Below, in pieces: positions 10,835-24,589 of a stretch of DNA of 64,000 nt (its first letter is position 1; the number at the start of each line of letters is the position of its first letter). Under the pieces are notes generated by a model that did no database searches, was not told the origin of the DNA, and saw only the letters and a program-made list of their open reading frames with translations. Both the position numbers and the translations under genes were made by a program. This stretch comes from Mucor racemosus (Eukaryota; Mucoromycota; Mucoromycetes; Mucorales; Mucoraceae): positions 124,001 to 188,000 of the forward strand of contig JAPEHQ010000015.1 of NCBI GenBank assembly GCA_027405735.1. The letters run 5' to 3'.

Positions 10835-12301
10835 CTAGAATGAATCATTTCCAGATTATATGGTTTAAGGTCCGCTACACTCAAAAAACTGCTTCAGCTA
10901 TTTTTCGATGAATTTTAATCCTTTTTGAGGTATTCAAATGATTATTACGCAACCAAAACAGAAGGTTTTTGGATCGGTCAACTTCTGAATATTTTCTAGC
11001 ATCTTTTGAATCATTTTGTTGCATTAATTCTAACATTGACTATTGAGAATATTGCACGCTCCGATTTTGAAGTCTTGAACCCACTTGACAGATATTAACG
11101 AGCAAAATAATCAATAAAAAAAGTGCTTTAATAGATCTTTTTAGCTTGGAATACATTTAATAATCGCATCAACATGGTATCTAGAGAAGCCATTATGCAC
11201 ATACACATATGCTTTATAAATAAGATGTGCGCATAAGAAATCTCTGGAAAAAAGCTCCAAATGGTTGGGTTATGAATTCTTTAAACATGAATATTATAAA
11301 TGCTATTTTTTCATTGATTTTCAGCTTGAAAATTCCTTTATTTCTCTATAATATGTATACATCATTTGATGAATATTAATCATGGCGCACTCGTCGAAGC
11401 TGCAACGCATTGTACAACTTGGACTTCAAAGTAAAGTGGGATGTATGCCTGACCAACTGATCATGGATTTTTTTTTTTTTTTGGATTTCAAAAAACAATA
11501 TTTGCAAAAAATTTGATCTTTTTACGAAAAATGTAGTTGAAATTACAACTAACCTCTTGACATGTAGATAATAGTATCAACTATGTTAGTAACTTTAGAT
11601 TTTTCAACTTTGTTTAAAAATTAGGTAAATTGGTAAAAAAAAAAAAGCTGTTAAAATTTTACATACAATTTGCGATGAATTTTGTGCTAAAAGTTCTTTA
11701 AACGTTGCATGGTTAAATGTAATATTTATGCCAATGACTAAAATATTATTAAGCTTGGCAACTTGCTATACAGGTTTTGCTTAAATTATCATTTTAATTG
11801 TCTGGATTATTTTCTGGAAAAAGAATCAGTACAGCTGAATATTTCGCTGTTTTTGAGCTAAAACGGATATACAGCATCGGTTCATTTGATCGAAATGGAG
11901 CAGAATATGAATTTAATTGTACTTGAGTCTTCTTGGAGCAATAAAATGTCATAATTTTGTTTATAAAGGTATATGATAAGTTAGAATGAATGCTAGAGAT
12001 CTGAGCTTTCTATATCAATAATGCCTGCTATATGAAAAAATGGGGTTTGATCAAATGCAAAATCTAGTATAATTGACATGTCTATGAAAACATACTTTCG
12101 TTTCAATCATAATCATGTATCACTCATTAAAGATCTTGATAGTAACCTACAGCTTTCAAAAGGCCATTTTCTGCATCCTACAACGAATGAAGCTTGAACA
12201 TTATGGATATTAAAAATAAAACGGTTAAAAATAGGAGGGCCAAGTTATTTTATTGATATAAAATATATTAATATTGAAAGAAGAAGAAAGATTCAGTGAA
12301 A
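10835..12301. other. Non-coding stretch
   Basis: AT-rich, with poly(T) at about 11469-11482 and poly(A) near 11636. No open frame with recognisable protein features was found on either strand. Confidence 0.5.
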
Positions 12302-13058
12302 TTATACAAGCAAATAAGCAGAAAAGCCAGCAATTACCAAGCTAGCGATACTATTTTGAGCGAAAGAACTGGCAGAGTTGGCACTTGTAGCCACGGCAGC
12401 AACCTCGGCATAGACATTATCACTACCGCGATTCTCATTAAAGTATGTGGGATTTGATTGAACATTTACTGTGAGAGCCATGGCATCATGTTTAAGATCA
12501 GCACTGTATCCAGGATCTGTCTTTACTTGGTTCCAATTATCGCTTCCAGATTCACATTCTTGAAGGACCTTTATCCAAATAGTTTCGTTTTGAGATTGAT
12601 CTTCAACGGAGGGTAAGAAGATACGCATAGGAAAATCAAGGAATTCACCATTGGGAAGAGGACCACCGGACCATTTAATGGTATCAGTTCTGGAACTCAT
12701 ATTATGTTTACCAGCCATTTGAGGAGGGTCAAGAGTTTGAGTAGTAGTGGTTATGTTCCAGCCTTGGACATGACCAGGAGCAGCAATTAAAATAGCAGTA
12801 TCAAGGGTAACAGTGATGGCTGTTGTAGGAGAGTAGTTGGAACTAGGGCAGCCTTGAGGAACATGAATGGATGTGGTCAAGAATGATTCATCCTGATAAA
12901 TATTTTAATCGTTAATATCTCAAATCTAATTGAATATATATATATATACATACATCCCCAGAATCAACAGTGAGAGATAAATAAGCTTCGGAAACCTTCG
13001 TAAAGACAGCTAAAGCAGAGGCAATAGTGAACCAAGAAGAAGCAGAGATGGCAACCAT
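12302..13058 (-). CDS. GPI-anchored YcnI/DUF1775-like secreted protein
   Basis: Predicted 231 residues from two exons (12954-13058, 12302-12892) around a 61-nt GT-AG intron. MVAISASSWFTIASALAVFTKVSEA is a signal peptide. The mature part carries DUF1775 features: an extended strand, IHVPQGC, a TTAITVTLD segment, APGHVQGWN, and IKWSGGPLPNGEFLDF (about residues 105-120). The C-terminus is a hydrophobic tail (SIASLVIAGFSAYLLV) after a small-residue region (SANSASSFAQN), typical of a GPI-anchor signal. Bacterial YcnI proteins bind copper through an N-terminal His of the mature chain and a Trp. Here the predicted mature start is Tyr-Leu rather than His, so the metal site may differ. A cell-surface copper role is inferred only. 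Confidence 0.8.
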
Positions 13059-15058
13059 TTTTAAAAAAGATAAATTTAGAGTGAATAAGCAACTCTCTGC
13101 TTAAATGTTCCAGATATTTATACTGAATTTGTTTGATTGATTCCGAAAGTACCCACATCTCCATCAAACCATCAAATTACAAAAATAAGCAAGTACATGG
13201 TCTTAATTTTAAGGTTCCACTTTTTTTTTAGAGCGGGAACTTGATGAAACAAGATGTTAATGTACTGTTGTATACGTAAAAGATAGATATATAAATTGGC
13301 ACAAAACAAAGTGTTACATTTTAGGATGATTTGTGTTTTGTCCTGGTACAATTTAACTGTTTGGCATGAATTATACACTTATAAATGGTACATGTGTAAC
13401 TAAAGCTTAACTGCACAACATCAGGGCAAGGAGGATCTGATAAAGAGCGCGCCCTGGACCCCCCCTCCATTTGGGGGTTTTTTTATGAGTTTCAAGGTAA
13501 ATGTATACATAACGTCATTTACAGAATAAAAACTTTGCTCTGTTTATATATTTACATGCAATTGATTAAATATTGGCTATAATGGTATCATAGAAACTGC
13601 TATAATGAATACATAATGCATTATACTTGATATATAAAGATCTGATAATGTCAGTGTGTAGATCCTCCTTTTTCATGAAAAACCTCTTGTTTACTATAAC
13701 ATTACTTTAAACAAGGTTTGAAAGAAATTCGAGAAGAAATCCATTTACCAATTAAAGAAGAAGGTCGGTACATTAATAAAGTAAATTAGTTACTAATGGC
13801 AAATCGTAAGTTTCGCAGAGGCCAATATACGTATCTTATCAGATCTTTTCTGTTGTTAGGTTACACAGAGGATTCAAGTACCAACAATTTTACAGCATCT
13901 GATAAAGAAAATGGTAAAAGCTTCTTAGCTTTCATTGACTAAAATAATAATCAAATTGACCCATATATAGATGAAAACTTGTTTATAATATCAAATACGT
14001 AATTTATATATGCAAATTACTTTAATAACCGCATATAATGCACTACATCTAAGGTTATGCATACAAAAACCAAGCAAGTAGTACCATCGCGTATTTTTTT
14101 TTTTTTTTTTTGTAAGAGGGCTACTTGAAATGATTCCCATAAGATGTCATTCTATTTTGCACAGAACACAAAAATGGAATTCTTATTCTACACCTTCATA
14201 ATCATCCTATAGGTTAATTCGGTTCAATTTATTTCCGAATTGCGTAAATGAGTGATAAAAGAATGCACTTTTCTAATATTTCGTTCATAAATCATAGAAA
14301 TACTCAATATTTATATATCCATATAGTATTCTCAAATCAACGGATAATCTAAAAAGTTGTTTTCTGGAGTTGTTCTAGAGCTGATAATGAATCTTGAATG
14401 GGAAAGTCTACTATAATCTAAAGTTTAACCAAATACAGCCAAGGATAAATCTGATAAAATCGAAACTTTGAGGCGTGTTTACGTTTTAGTATAAGTCCGA
14501 ATATGGACCTATTTTAAATCTGGTATAGCTGTACAGAAAAAAAATATAAGCAGATACTAAAAAATGGGAATGGCTGCCATCATATCATTATCTTGTTGGG
14601 CAATTATATTGCCTCTTTTCACAAAATAAAAATTATAAAAATAGCTGCCCCGTTTTTTGAAATATATATAAGGCGTTTAATACGAGTTTACCTTGCGAAA
14701 AGACCTCGAAAAAATCTTTTAAAAGCAATGTAAATTACCAAAAATTTCCAAATTATATCATACATTATGTTTACATTCCTTTGGAATAAATGTATTAAAT
14801 TGCAGGAAATGGAATGCCAATTAAAAACAAATACTTTTGTTTGTATTATGCGCATTGATGCTTGAAAATAATTACTATGATTCATAATTACATGAGTGAG
14901 AGCATCTGAGTAATAAAAATTATTTGATTGAAAGCATTATTTATCACTTAATTTTTAAAAGCTATTTTTATATCAAAAGAGCAAAAGTATAACATAACAG
15001 GATAAATACTTATATTAGGAAACAATATTTACATGCGTTATTTAGCTACTGAATATTT
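13059..15058. other. Intergenic region with a GC-rich hairpin
   Basis: No gene recognised. Around 13447-13488 a short GC-rich patch contains CCCCCC and GGGGG arms followed by seven Ts, a stem-loop unlike the flanking AT-rich DNA. Poly(T) lies at about 14094-14111. The 3' end of the PP2C gene is at 15059. Confidence 0.4.
13115..13122 (-). promoter_or_regulatory. TATA box of the YcnI-like gene
   Basis: Minus-strand TATAAATA lies 57 nt upstream of the start codon at 13058. This is a plausible core promoter element, and the transcription start was not mapped. Confidence 0.45.
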
Positions 15059-16039
15059 TCAATCCTTTTTCTTTTCTTCTTCTGGTTGTTGGTCTGATAA
15101 AGAAGATGTAAGGTTGGGTGCATTTTTTAATTCACGAACAGAATATTGCCTTGATTCAGACTTCATACCTCTTTTATCATCTTCAGGATCATCTTCATCT
15201 TCTTGTGTAGAGTTAACACTGTTGGAAACATCCATTGGAGACACAGCAGCGACAGATTCTCTAATTTTGGTATACCATTTCTCCTCTGTTTGACCATTCA
15301 AAAATGCAATAATTTCAACTGTCATATTATCACATCCAACTCCTCCAGTCCCAGTTGAATCAGCAAGACAGCTATCCATAAGTCTTTCACAAATCTCTTT
15401 TAATGGCACATTATTGGCAATTTGCTTTCTAACAAATGTGGCTACTTCTGCATTGGACAAGCAATCCCAAATTCCATCGCAAGCTAATACCATAAACTCG
15501 TCTTTTGGGGTTATTTTATGCACTGTAATGTCAGGATCAGCTGAATAATTGATCGGATAATAGTATTTGAGTAGTTATTCTAGAAAATACATTGTACAAA
15601 TTGAAAACAAACCTGTAACAGCTTGTTGTTCTGGTGGTACATCTGCTGTTTTGAATTCGAAATCACCCAAGGCTCGAGATAATGCAAGATTTCCTATTAA
15701 TAATTGATGAGCTCAAAAAGAAGTTAGTAATGATGCTGTCGTTGTGTTACCATTAACACGTCCAAATTCTACATGTCCACCAGCCTTTTCAATACGGTCA
15801 GTTTCTTTTTGATTGCCAGGTTTATGATCTTCAGATAAAGCAATGGCTTGTCCATCACTGCAGAGAATTGCACGAGAATCACCGGCATTACTCTAAATTT
15901 TTACATAATACATTACGTTTTCAAACCTCTCTTTTTGCATAATGTATTCACAAATATACTTACAACATATAAATCATTATCTTTTGTTAATAATGCGACA
16001 ATTGCAGTACAACCAGAAGCTTCATGCTCGTATTCCGGA

Positions 16040-16091
<52 letters not shown>

Positions 16092-16590
16092 GGAGATTTA
16101 TGCAAAGGTTAATAAATGCTTATCTTTTTCGATATTTTATTTTGTTTACCTGCACGTAAATCTTCATCAATTTTCAAGAATCCTTTTCGAAGGGCATCTT
16201 TGAATTCACCCTTTTTAAAATCGTCAGATTCAATCACAATTTTTGATAGATTTTGACTACTGTATTTAGCCACATTAGCACCTACATAGCAAACAATGAG
16301 TATACGTTTGTTTAGTATTATTGCAGCCATGTTTCTCTTACCTCCATGTCCATCAAAAACAGCAAAGAAGCCAGCACCTGTATTTTCATAATCTAATATA
16401 TGAGTATGAGCATCCTCCATACCTATGTATGCAATAAGGAAAATTAATTTCTAATGATTTAATGCATCTAAATAGTAAACACTTTACTTATTCTCCAGCC
16501 TTGCATAGATGAAGCACCAAATGAAAACCTTGAATCCTTTCCTTCGGTAGAGTGCTTTGTAGTTATGGGCGAAGAGAGTATTTGACCCAT
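15059..16590 (-). CDS. PP2C-type Ser/Thr protein phosphatase (PTC2/PTC3-like)
   Basis: Predicted 365 residues from seven exons: 16488-16590, 16342-16422, 16150-16281, 15964-16040, 15751-15892, 15613-15693 and 15059-15540. Phases agree throughout. The N-terminus [19 protein letters not shown], with a myristoylation-type Gly2, and [15 protein letters not shown] match the fungal PTC2/3 class. Metal-binding and catalytic motifs are all present: [36 protein letters not shown] and CDNMT. The C-terminal 60 residues are acidic and end EEEKKKD. The family dephosphorylates stress MAP kinases and checkpoint kinases. The third intron ends in a 47-nt poly(A) directly before the acceptor G. The gene appears intact. 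Confidence 0.95.
16042..16088 (+). repeat. 47-nt poly(T) tract inside a PP2C intron
   Basis: Uninterrupted T run on the plus strand. On the coding (minus) strand it is poly(A), whose last A with the following G forms the 3' splice site. Confidence 0.95.
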
Positions 16591-16729
16591 ATTATTTCCT
16601 TTAAAAGTTGTAAACACGGTTGTTAATTTAAAATAAGATCAAAATAAAACACTTGTAGACTAGTTTCTTTAATTATTATGTATATTTCAAGTTTTCCTGT
16701 AAATTCGGTAAAATGAAAAAGAAATAAAT

Positions 16730-16800
16730 AAAGAAGGAAGGAAGGAAAGAAGGAAGGAAGGAAGGAAAGAGAGAGAGGTAATAAAAAAAAAAAAAAAAAA
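16730..16800 (+). repeat. GGAA/GAAA purine microsatellite plus poly(A)
   Basis: Tandem GAAGGAAG-type repeats at about 16732-16778 are followed by an A-run at about 16783-16800. They lie in the 316-bp gap between the PP2C start and the 3' end of the nitronate monooxygenase-like gene. Confidence 0.85.
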
Positions 16801-16906
16801 GGAAAACGAAAATCATGACATTATACGTAAATCATTGTTCCATGTCACCATCCAACCCGCTCATCATTACTTATATAAACCCCCGCTTAAAAATTAATGC
16901 AGAATT

Positions 16907-18025
<1,119 letters not shown>

Positions 18026-19129
18026 TATGAAAGATTATAATGAAATATATTATTGTAAAGGAAGACAAACATTTATGTTTATTGTAAGAATTATTTTAAT
18101 AGCAGATATGTTACATTTGGATAATGACAATTAGTAATGGGAATTTATTTTGTATTAAAGCAGATGACGCATCAAATTCCGCTTTAGTTTCCCTCATTCT
18201 CCTAGCTCCTAGTAAGGCATTTAATATAAAGGTTGTTGATTTTCAACAATAGTTGCCTCAAGCCAACAATGAAATATTGTTTTCAATCTTAAATGATAGG
18301 TAGAGATGTTTAAATAAGGGTTATTGATTTTTTTGTGGAGAGTTTGACATAATTATTGAAGGCTATCGAGCTTGAATATGAATAGTTTTAACGCGCACAC
18401 CACTTTTTTCGCAGTTGCTAGGCACTCACATTATGCCTCCATATATCCCATAATCCACCAGCTTCAAGGAAAAGATAGTTTTGTTTGTCTACTATTGTTT
18501 TCATTACTGACTATTGATCATCTATTAACAACTCGTTCAAAAAGCAAATGTTACAATTTCTATCTGGCTTTTCTACTGATAGTTTTTATGTACAGTGTGA
18601 ATCAATATTAGGATCATCCGAGTCTTTTATAAAGGACAGATGTGGAACAGGTTTGATTATACACAAAATGGACATTTACTTATTGATTTCGTTAGTTGCC
18701 ATTGTCATATATCCTGGCTTTGGCTGGTTGAGGCCTATTTTTAATTTAAAACGGTCTGCTGAGCCAAAAATTCCACATGGAAAAAGGACACGCTTGATTC
18801 CTACGATTAAATCAGTAAATAAAGGGAATGATAAAATTATAGCACTAGATACTGTTACAGCTGTAGTATATATTCTGAAAATTTTAGATCATTTCAATCA
18901 ATGCTTATTGGTTCCGAGCACTTTTCCAGTTTCTATATGCTTTTAAGAAGCAGAGAAAGAGTGATTTTTGTCTAAAGCGTGTGCTAAGATCTTTCAAAAA
19001 CAGCTTTTAACAAACGAAATCAAAATATGCTATTTGTATATTTACTGTGAATTAAATATAACTTCAAAATTCAATTTCCAACCATTATTTGATTTTATAA
19101 AAATTTTAAAGAATATCTGAAACAACCCA
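18026..19129. other. Intergenic region with a low-copy fragment
   Basis: No gene recognised. A plus-strand frame at 18548-18946 (132 codons) looks hydrophobic but has no known domain. Part of it (about 18685-18755) recurs in degenerate form at about 61360-61430, so it is more likely a repeat remnant than a gene. Confidence 0.35.
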
Positions 19130-20910
19130 TACAAAACAGCTTAAGAAAATACACGTTTTCATTTCCCAATTCCCACAGCAACTTGGGAAGGCTGCGACTT
19201 TGCAACTCTTTGGATCAACTCTATACATATCTACCATTGCAACGGGAGATTATTTGCATCTATATTCATGTAAAGTAGCAGCTTACTTGGATCAGTATTC
19301 ATAATAGAGATCGTATTTAAATTATTCTCAATAAAAATGCGAAGTGTACTGTAGGTGCTTTTTGGCAATATTTTTTCGACATTATAATATGTTATGGAAG
19401 TTGCCCTTCGAGATTATCATGTAAACGATGCGTACCTGCTATCATGTAAAGTTGGAAGTTATTAGGTTCGAAATTCGCTCAGATAAGGCTTCTGTTAATA
19501 ATCTTTTATGTTCGTAAAAATGTAGGTTTCAGATGGTTTTCAGATGGTTTTCGAATATTTTCGCCTGATATTGAGTTGGATTATGTAAAATCTTCAAATA
19601 AGATAGATCCAACTCCATGCTACTCTGCAGTTTTTGTTTCAGAAAAAAATATTGATTTTTCATCGAGATAATTAATAGAATAATTCTTATCACAGCTTAA
19701 AATTTATTATAACGGGGTTCCAAAATTTATTTTTTGAAATGGACGAAAAATGATTCAAAAAACAAAATCGTTTGAATGCTCGTGAACTGCAAAGTAAGTT
19801 GACCTAGAGTATTAAATAGCTTTTGTACAGTTTTGAACTCTGCATACATCTAAACAGAAATCAAAAAAACATTCCACATTAAATTTTGCGTAAAATACAA
19901 TTGAAATTTTGGAGGTTTTTTGACGATACACATCGCTTTTTATAAGCATATTTAAAATACAATAAACAGAAATAATACGAGGAAAAATACCTATCGATCG
20001 AGTTATTGAAAAAGTTTCTAGCTGCATTTTTCGTAGAGAAAACAAGATTTTTGTCCAAATTTTTTTCAGATTCAGAATTTTGGATGAGGGTATACAAGGG
20101 GAAAATGAATGCTAGAAATGAAGGTATCTTTTTGTACACATTTTTGAGGATATCTCCACGAAAAATTAATATTTTAAAAAACTCTAAATTGGATTCTAGA
20201 GAGCTTAACGAGATCAATGACATGAATGCAAAAAAAATGTTGCTCAATTTAACCAATATTTTGAAACCTACAGAAATGCCAAAAAAATGAAAGAAAAATA
20301 AAAGTGTTCAGAATTTTTTTATATTCGAATATGTTATAGGGCACTTCAAAACAAGTAAGTTTCATTATTAAAAAGTGTTAGTATAGCTTAATGTTTTCTA
20401 GAGATAGGAAGTCTCAAAGTTTTCAATCCTTTAGCAGTGAGATACGCGTGAAAAATCTGAAACATTAGCACTGAAGAATTAATACCAACTGCAAAAAATA
20501 GGATATTTTTAGACACTTGCTTTTGAATTAAAGCTGAACATATCAGGTACATTGACATATAATTTTTTCTTGGAGTTATTTAGTAAAAACAAAAAGTAGA
20601 GCAGGGATGAAAAATGAGACCCAGTTTTCAAGCAAAAAGCAGTGAATTCTACGCGTTTTTGAGTCTTTCGTGAGATATAAAATTAATTTAGGAATAGGTA
20701 GCATAATGCGACCAATTCATGTCTGTTTAGTAGTGTCTAAAGTATATCCTAAAAATATTTATTATGAGGTTAGTTATAGAAAGAAGGCATACTCTAATGA
20801 TTTTGAAAATTGAAAACTGTCGGTTTTCGCCCTTTTATTTAGTTTCAATTCCTATTAGAACTGACATTTAATAGAAATTGCAGTATAAATATCTTCAGGA
20901 ACCGAGACCT
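19130..20910 (+). repeat. Dispersed repeat family A, longest copy (A1)
   Basis: Parts of this segment recur at 32490-33690 (direct), at about 44935-45335 (inverted, 3' part) and at about 52540-53700 (inverted, 5' and middle part). The first 150 bp also match 1545-1680 inverted. The core (about 20030-20160) is almost base-identical to 33000-33130. It contains an open frame at 20006-20290 (94 codons, SDSEFWMRVYKGKMNAR) that is also open in the copy at 32979-33278. No terminal repeats or target duplications were found. Confidence 0.75.
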
Positions 20911-22743
20911 AACAGTTCTTGGTTCCCTTTTCATTTTATAATAAAGACCCTACGTTCTCCGTGATTGAATCACTACCTAGTCTCTTTATTACTTTCCTCT
21001 TTCTAAAAATAAGATCTATTTCCCAATAACTCTCAAAAACTACATGCAGTATGAAAATTGAATTTTTGAAAACTCAAAGCTATTTTTTATCATCAAAAGA
21101 TGTCCTTAAAAGGAGCAAATCTAATGACAAAGGCTTAGTCTCAGTACATCGTAACAACAAAGACTACTCTAGTACTTGCAATATCCTATCGATTTTATGC
21201 CGTCTTCTTGCAATTTATCATTCTAATGCATTAGTATTAACATTAGCAATTAGATCTAGCAATCTTTTTGTCGCTAAGCCTAGCTTACAAGTAAAGGCTT
21301 TTAAGCTGAAGCTTGATTAGTACTCATCTAATACAATTAAAGCACAATTGTTTTCAAAAGAAGGCAGGATATATAGTGGCTGACGAAGAGCTGTGAGCCA
21401 AAAAATAAATCGTGAACGTATATCCATCCCCTTGTTTCTCAAATGAAGATACATAATAAGAATTATATAATAACTTGCTATTTAATTAGGCGCAGAGATG
21501 TGGTTATACGATATGAATGACTATGGATTATTATACTTGTTCGCACGTAAGCTAATATTCTATTCTTGATGCTTAATAAGTCGAGCTTTGAATAACATCA
21601 GACCCTGCCCAAACCGCTGGTCTAAATTTGTTAAGTTAAACCTTGATCTTGGGCACATGCTTTAATATAGATAAAAAAATAGCATACTGTGCTATTTTTG
21701 TTAAGCCTGTTTAAAAGCAGACTTCAAGCACAAAAATATCTATTTTTATATAAGAGCAATAATCTAATAGACTTGGACATTAAAGCTTTGGGTATATATT
21801 ATCTTATTATAAGTTTTGTAAATGAAGCAGCATTTAAAATATATTTCGCAATGAATATCTTACCTCATGAGTCACTATGTTCGCCAGTTTCAAGGAAAAG
21901 AAAAGGATCTATAGCAAACATGCCCATTGCAGAAACAGTTCAAAGAAAAGCCATCTAGATTACCGACAATTTTTCTCCTTCTCTTCTTGGCATATCAAGA
22001 CCACTCGCACATGATTAGCGCCGTCTGTTACCTAAATGCATTAAATGTAAGTGATATACATATATTTATTTTAGACCAATAGCAATGTACTAACCTTTTC
22101 TTTTCCATACCTCTCTATTCACCTTTGTCGTTGAATTCATTTATATCTTTTTAAAAATAAAGTATATAATTGTTATGAATACGCCTTTATGATTGAAACT
22201 TGTTGGTGCCATCTATCACGGCTCATAAAATTTAAAAATCATTACATCTAGTTATAGTGGATGCGTCGATGGCTTAAACAATGCTTATTGTGGCATGATA
22301 GCTTTTTGAAATACTCAACCTTTGTAAAAGTATGGTTGCACACAAAAATTTCATATTATTTTGGTAGGGTTTTTTTCCCACCGAGTGGAGCTAAATATTT
22401 AAGCGTAAAAAAAGGTACGTGCTTTGATATTTATCACTAAATCAAGGTTGATTTGTAATTGTAGATCAATTTCTCTCCTAAACTCCCTTGAAATTTTAAT
22501 TCTATGGATGCATTCTACTAAATAGAATAAGATACAGAGATCCTATTACTATTATTTTATTGTTGCGTGATGCTTATTCTTTAGTACACATAGTACATTA
22601 AAGGTAGCAAATCGTAAGAAATGTAAATAGGGAGAAGGTAACACAAATAAAACTTTGTTTTTCCTGTTCAACAATTCAAGTTTTTCATTTCTGAAAAGTT
22701 TCTTTTCTTTCTTTTTCTCAATTTACATAAGCAAAAATAAAAC
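20911..22743. other. Intergenic region upstream of the kelch gene
   Basis: No complete gene recognised. Short frames at 21051-21320 and 21689-21958 show no known domain. The segment at about 20935-20965 (ACCCTACGTTCTCCGTGATT) recurs inverted near 61495-61515. The last 70 bp before the kelch start are pyrimidine-rich, as expected of a leader. Confidence 0.4.
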
Positions 22744-24589
22744 ATGTCATTTCATCAAGATAATAATTCTTTGGGAGTAGATTCTTTTGATCAGAATAAT
22801 AATGTAAACTTTAGGAAAAATAAGGGTATTATATCGAGAATGAAAAGATCGCTTTCAGCAAGTGGAAGACCTCAAGCACCAATTCCACTCAAGTAGGAAG
22901 AAAGCCTGTAAATATTTTATACAAGTTTGCTGATTATTTTGTATAGATTACCTTCCTCATCACACACTTCAAATTCCAGTAATTCGCCATTAGAAAGTCC
23001 TTCTTCTATTCAGCGCAGCTTTAGTCCAATACCAAGTAATTTATCGAGTCCCATGCCTTTATCAACTTCCCCTACTATGCCTACATCAACAGGAATGAGA
23101 AATAGTCAGTCGACATCTTATTTTGGCCCTTCACCTACAACTCATCTAAGTTATGAAACATTCGCTTCTTCTTCTGCTTCAAATCTATCAATAAAATCAT
23201 TTCCGTCAAACTCAATTATTTCGAGATCTTCTATTCATGATACTTTATCATCAACCACAAGTAATAAAGTATTATATATACAATGTATCTTTTCATTGAA
23301 TTATAAAAGTATTAATATGTAAATATCTAACATAGGTCAAAAGATACCTTCAAGCTCATCTTTTACTTCTTTGAATGTTACCAAAACTGACAAATTACAA
23401 GTAAAATCCATGTTTGAAAGTCGATTAATCGAGAATGAAAATTTATCCATGACTAAATTGGTTCAATCCGAACCAAAAGCAGTAAATAAACGAAAAATCA
23501 CAACGGAAGATGTTAGTTATGCTCCTGCCCCTGCCATGTACTGGTCTTGTCCTGAAATGTATGGTATAAAGCCACCAAAGCTAAGAGCTCATGCAAGTGT
23601 TGTTTATGATGGGAAGATGTTTGTTTATGGCGGTACAAGTAAAAATACATGTTCAGATACACTTTACATTTTGGAATTAGGTAATAGTTGCTGTTTGCCT
23701 TGTAATATAAATATTAAAATTATTTTCTAGATACATTTACTTGGTCTATGCCCCGAGTTTATGGTACAATCCCTCCTGCTTGTAGGGCTCATTGCTTGTT
23801 GGTGAATCCAAACAATGGGAAAATCTATCTTTTCGGTGGAGGAGATGGACAAAAATATCATAATCATTTGTATACATTGGACGCGCATACCATGATTTGG
23901 TCAAGGCCAAAGACATCGGGTCATAAACCTTCTGAACGACGTGCTCATGTTACTGTCCTATGGCGAAATGCTATTTATGTATTTGGTGGTGGTGACGGCA
24001 CCAAGGCTTTAAATGATGTACATCGACTTGATTTAAAGACAAAAGAATGGACATTAGTTAATACAAAAGGAAGTAAGCCAACATGTCGAGGATATCATAC
24101 AGGTACATTAGTTGGGAATAAATTAGTTATATTTGGTGGTAGTGATGGCAAAGAGTGCTTTGGTGGTATACATGTGTTGGATTTGGAAGTGGATGTTTGG
24201 CATCCTATTCAATTGGATGAGCAAGTACCAAGATTATCTCATTCTGCAATCTGTGTTGGGTCTTTTTTATTTGCTCTTGCGGGACATGATGGTAGTCAAT
24301 ACCGTAATGATCTACTCATGCTAAACCTAGGCAAGTTTATATTATGGATAAATCATCATAGTTGACTAATATTGTATTAATTCTAGTTAATATGACTTGG
24401 GAAACAAGAAATGTCTATGGTCAGGCGCCTACACCTCGTGGTTACCATACAACAGTATTGTACGATAGTAGAATCTTTTTATTTGGTGGTTATAATGGTT
24501 CGAGTTTTTCAAACGATGTTTATATATTGGATTTAAGTTCCTATGCTTATTTACCACAAATAGTTAATTTTACAATTGATACCTTGTAA
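22744..24589 (+). CDS. Kelch-repeat protein with disordered N-terminus
   Basis: Predicted 536 residues from five exons: 22744-22892, 22947-23260, 23336-23680, 23731-24330 and 24387-24589. The first about 220 residues are Ser/Pro/Asn-rich and probably disordered. Six kelch repeats follow, each with the RxxH...GG...L.W signature: PPKLRAHASV, PACRAHCLLV, PSERRAHVTV, PTCRGYHTGT, a fifth ending SGHDG-like (LAGHDG), and PTPRGYHTTV. They should form a six-bladed propeller. The family includes fungal Tea1-like polarity factors and other scaffolds, and no extra catalytic domain is seen. The last intron has a GC donor (GCAAGT at 24331) and a normal TTCTAG acceptor. The function is scaffold-like by family. 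Specific partners are unknown. Confidence 0.9.

Noticed and set aside
13470..13488. Bacterial rho-independent terminator
   Set aside because: The surroundings are clearly eukaryotic and no bacterial-type gene precedes it.
16042..16088. Poly(T) as the tail of a retro-insertion
   Set aside because: No flanking target duplication and no inserted body. It fits a simple run inside an intron.
18548..18946. 132-codon ORF as a membrane protein
   Set aside because: No domain, no start context, and part of it recurs in degenerate form near 61.4 kb, so it looks like a repeat remnant.
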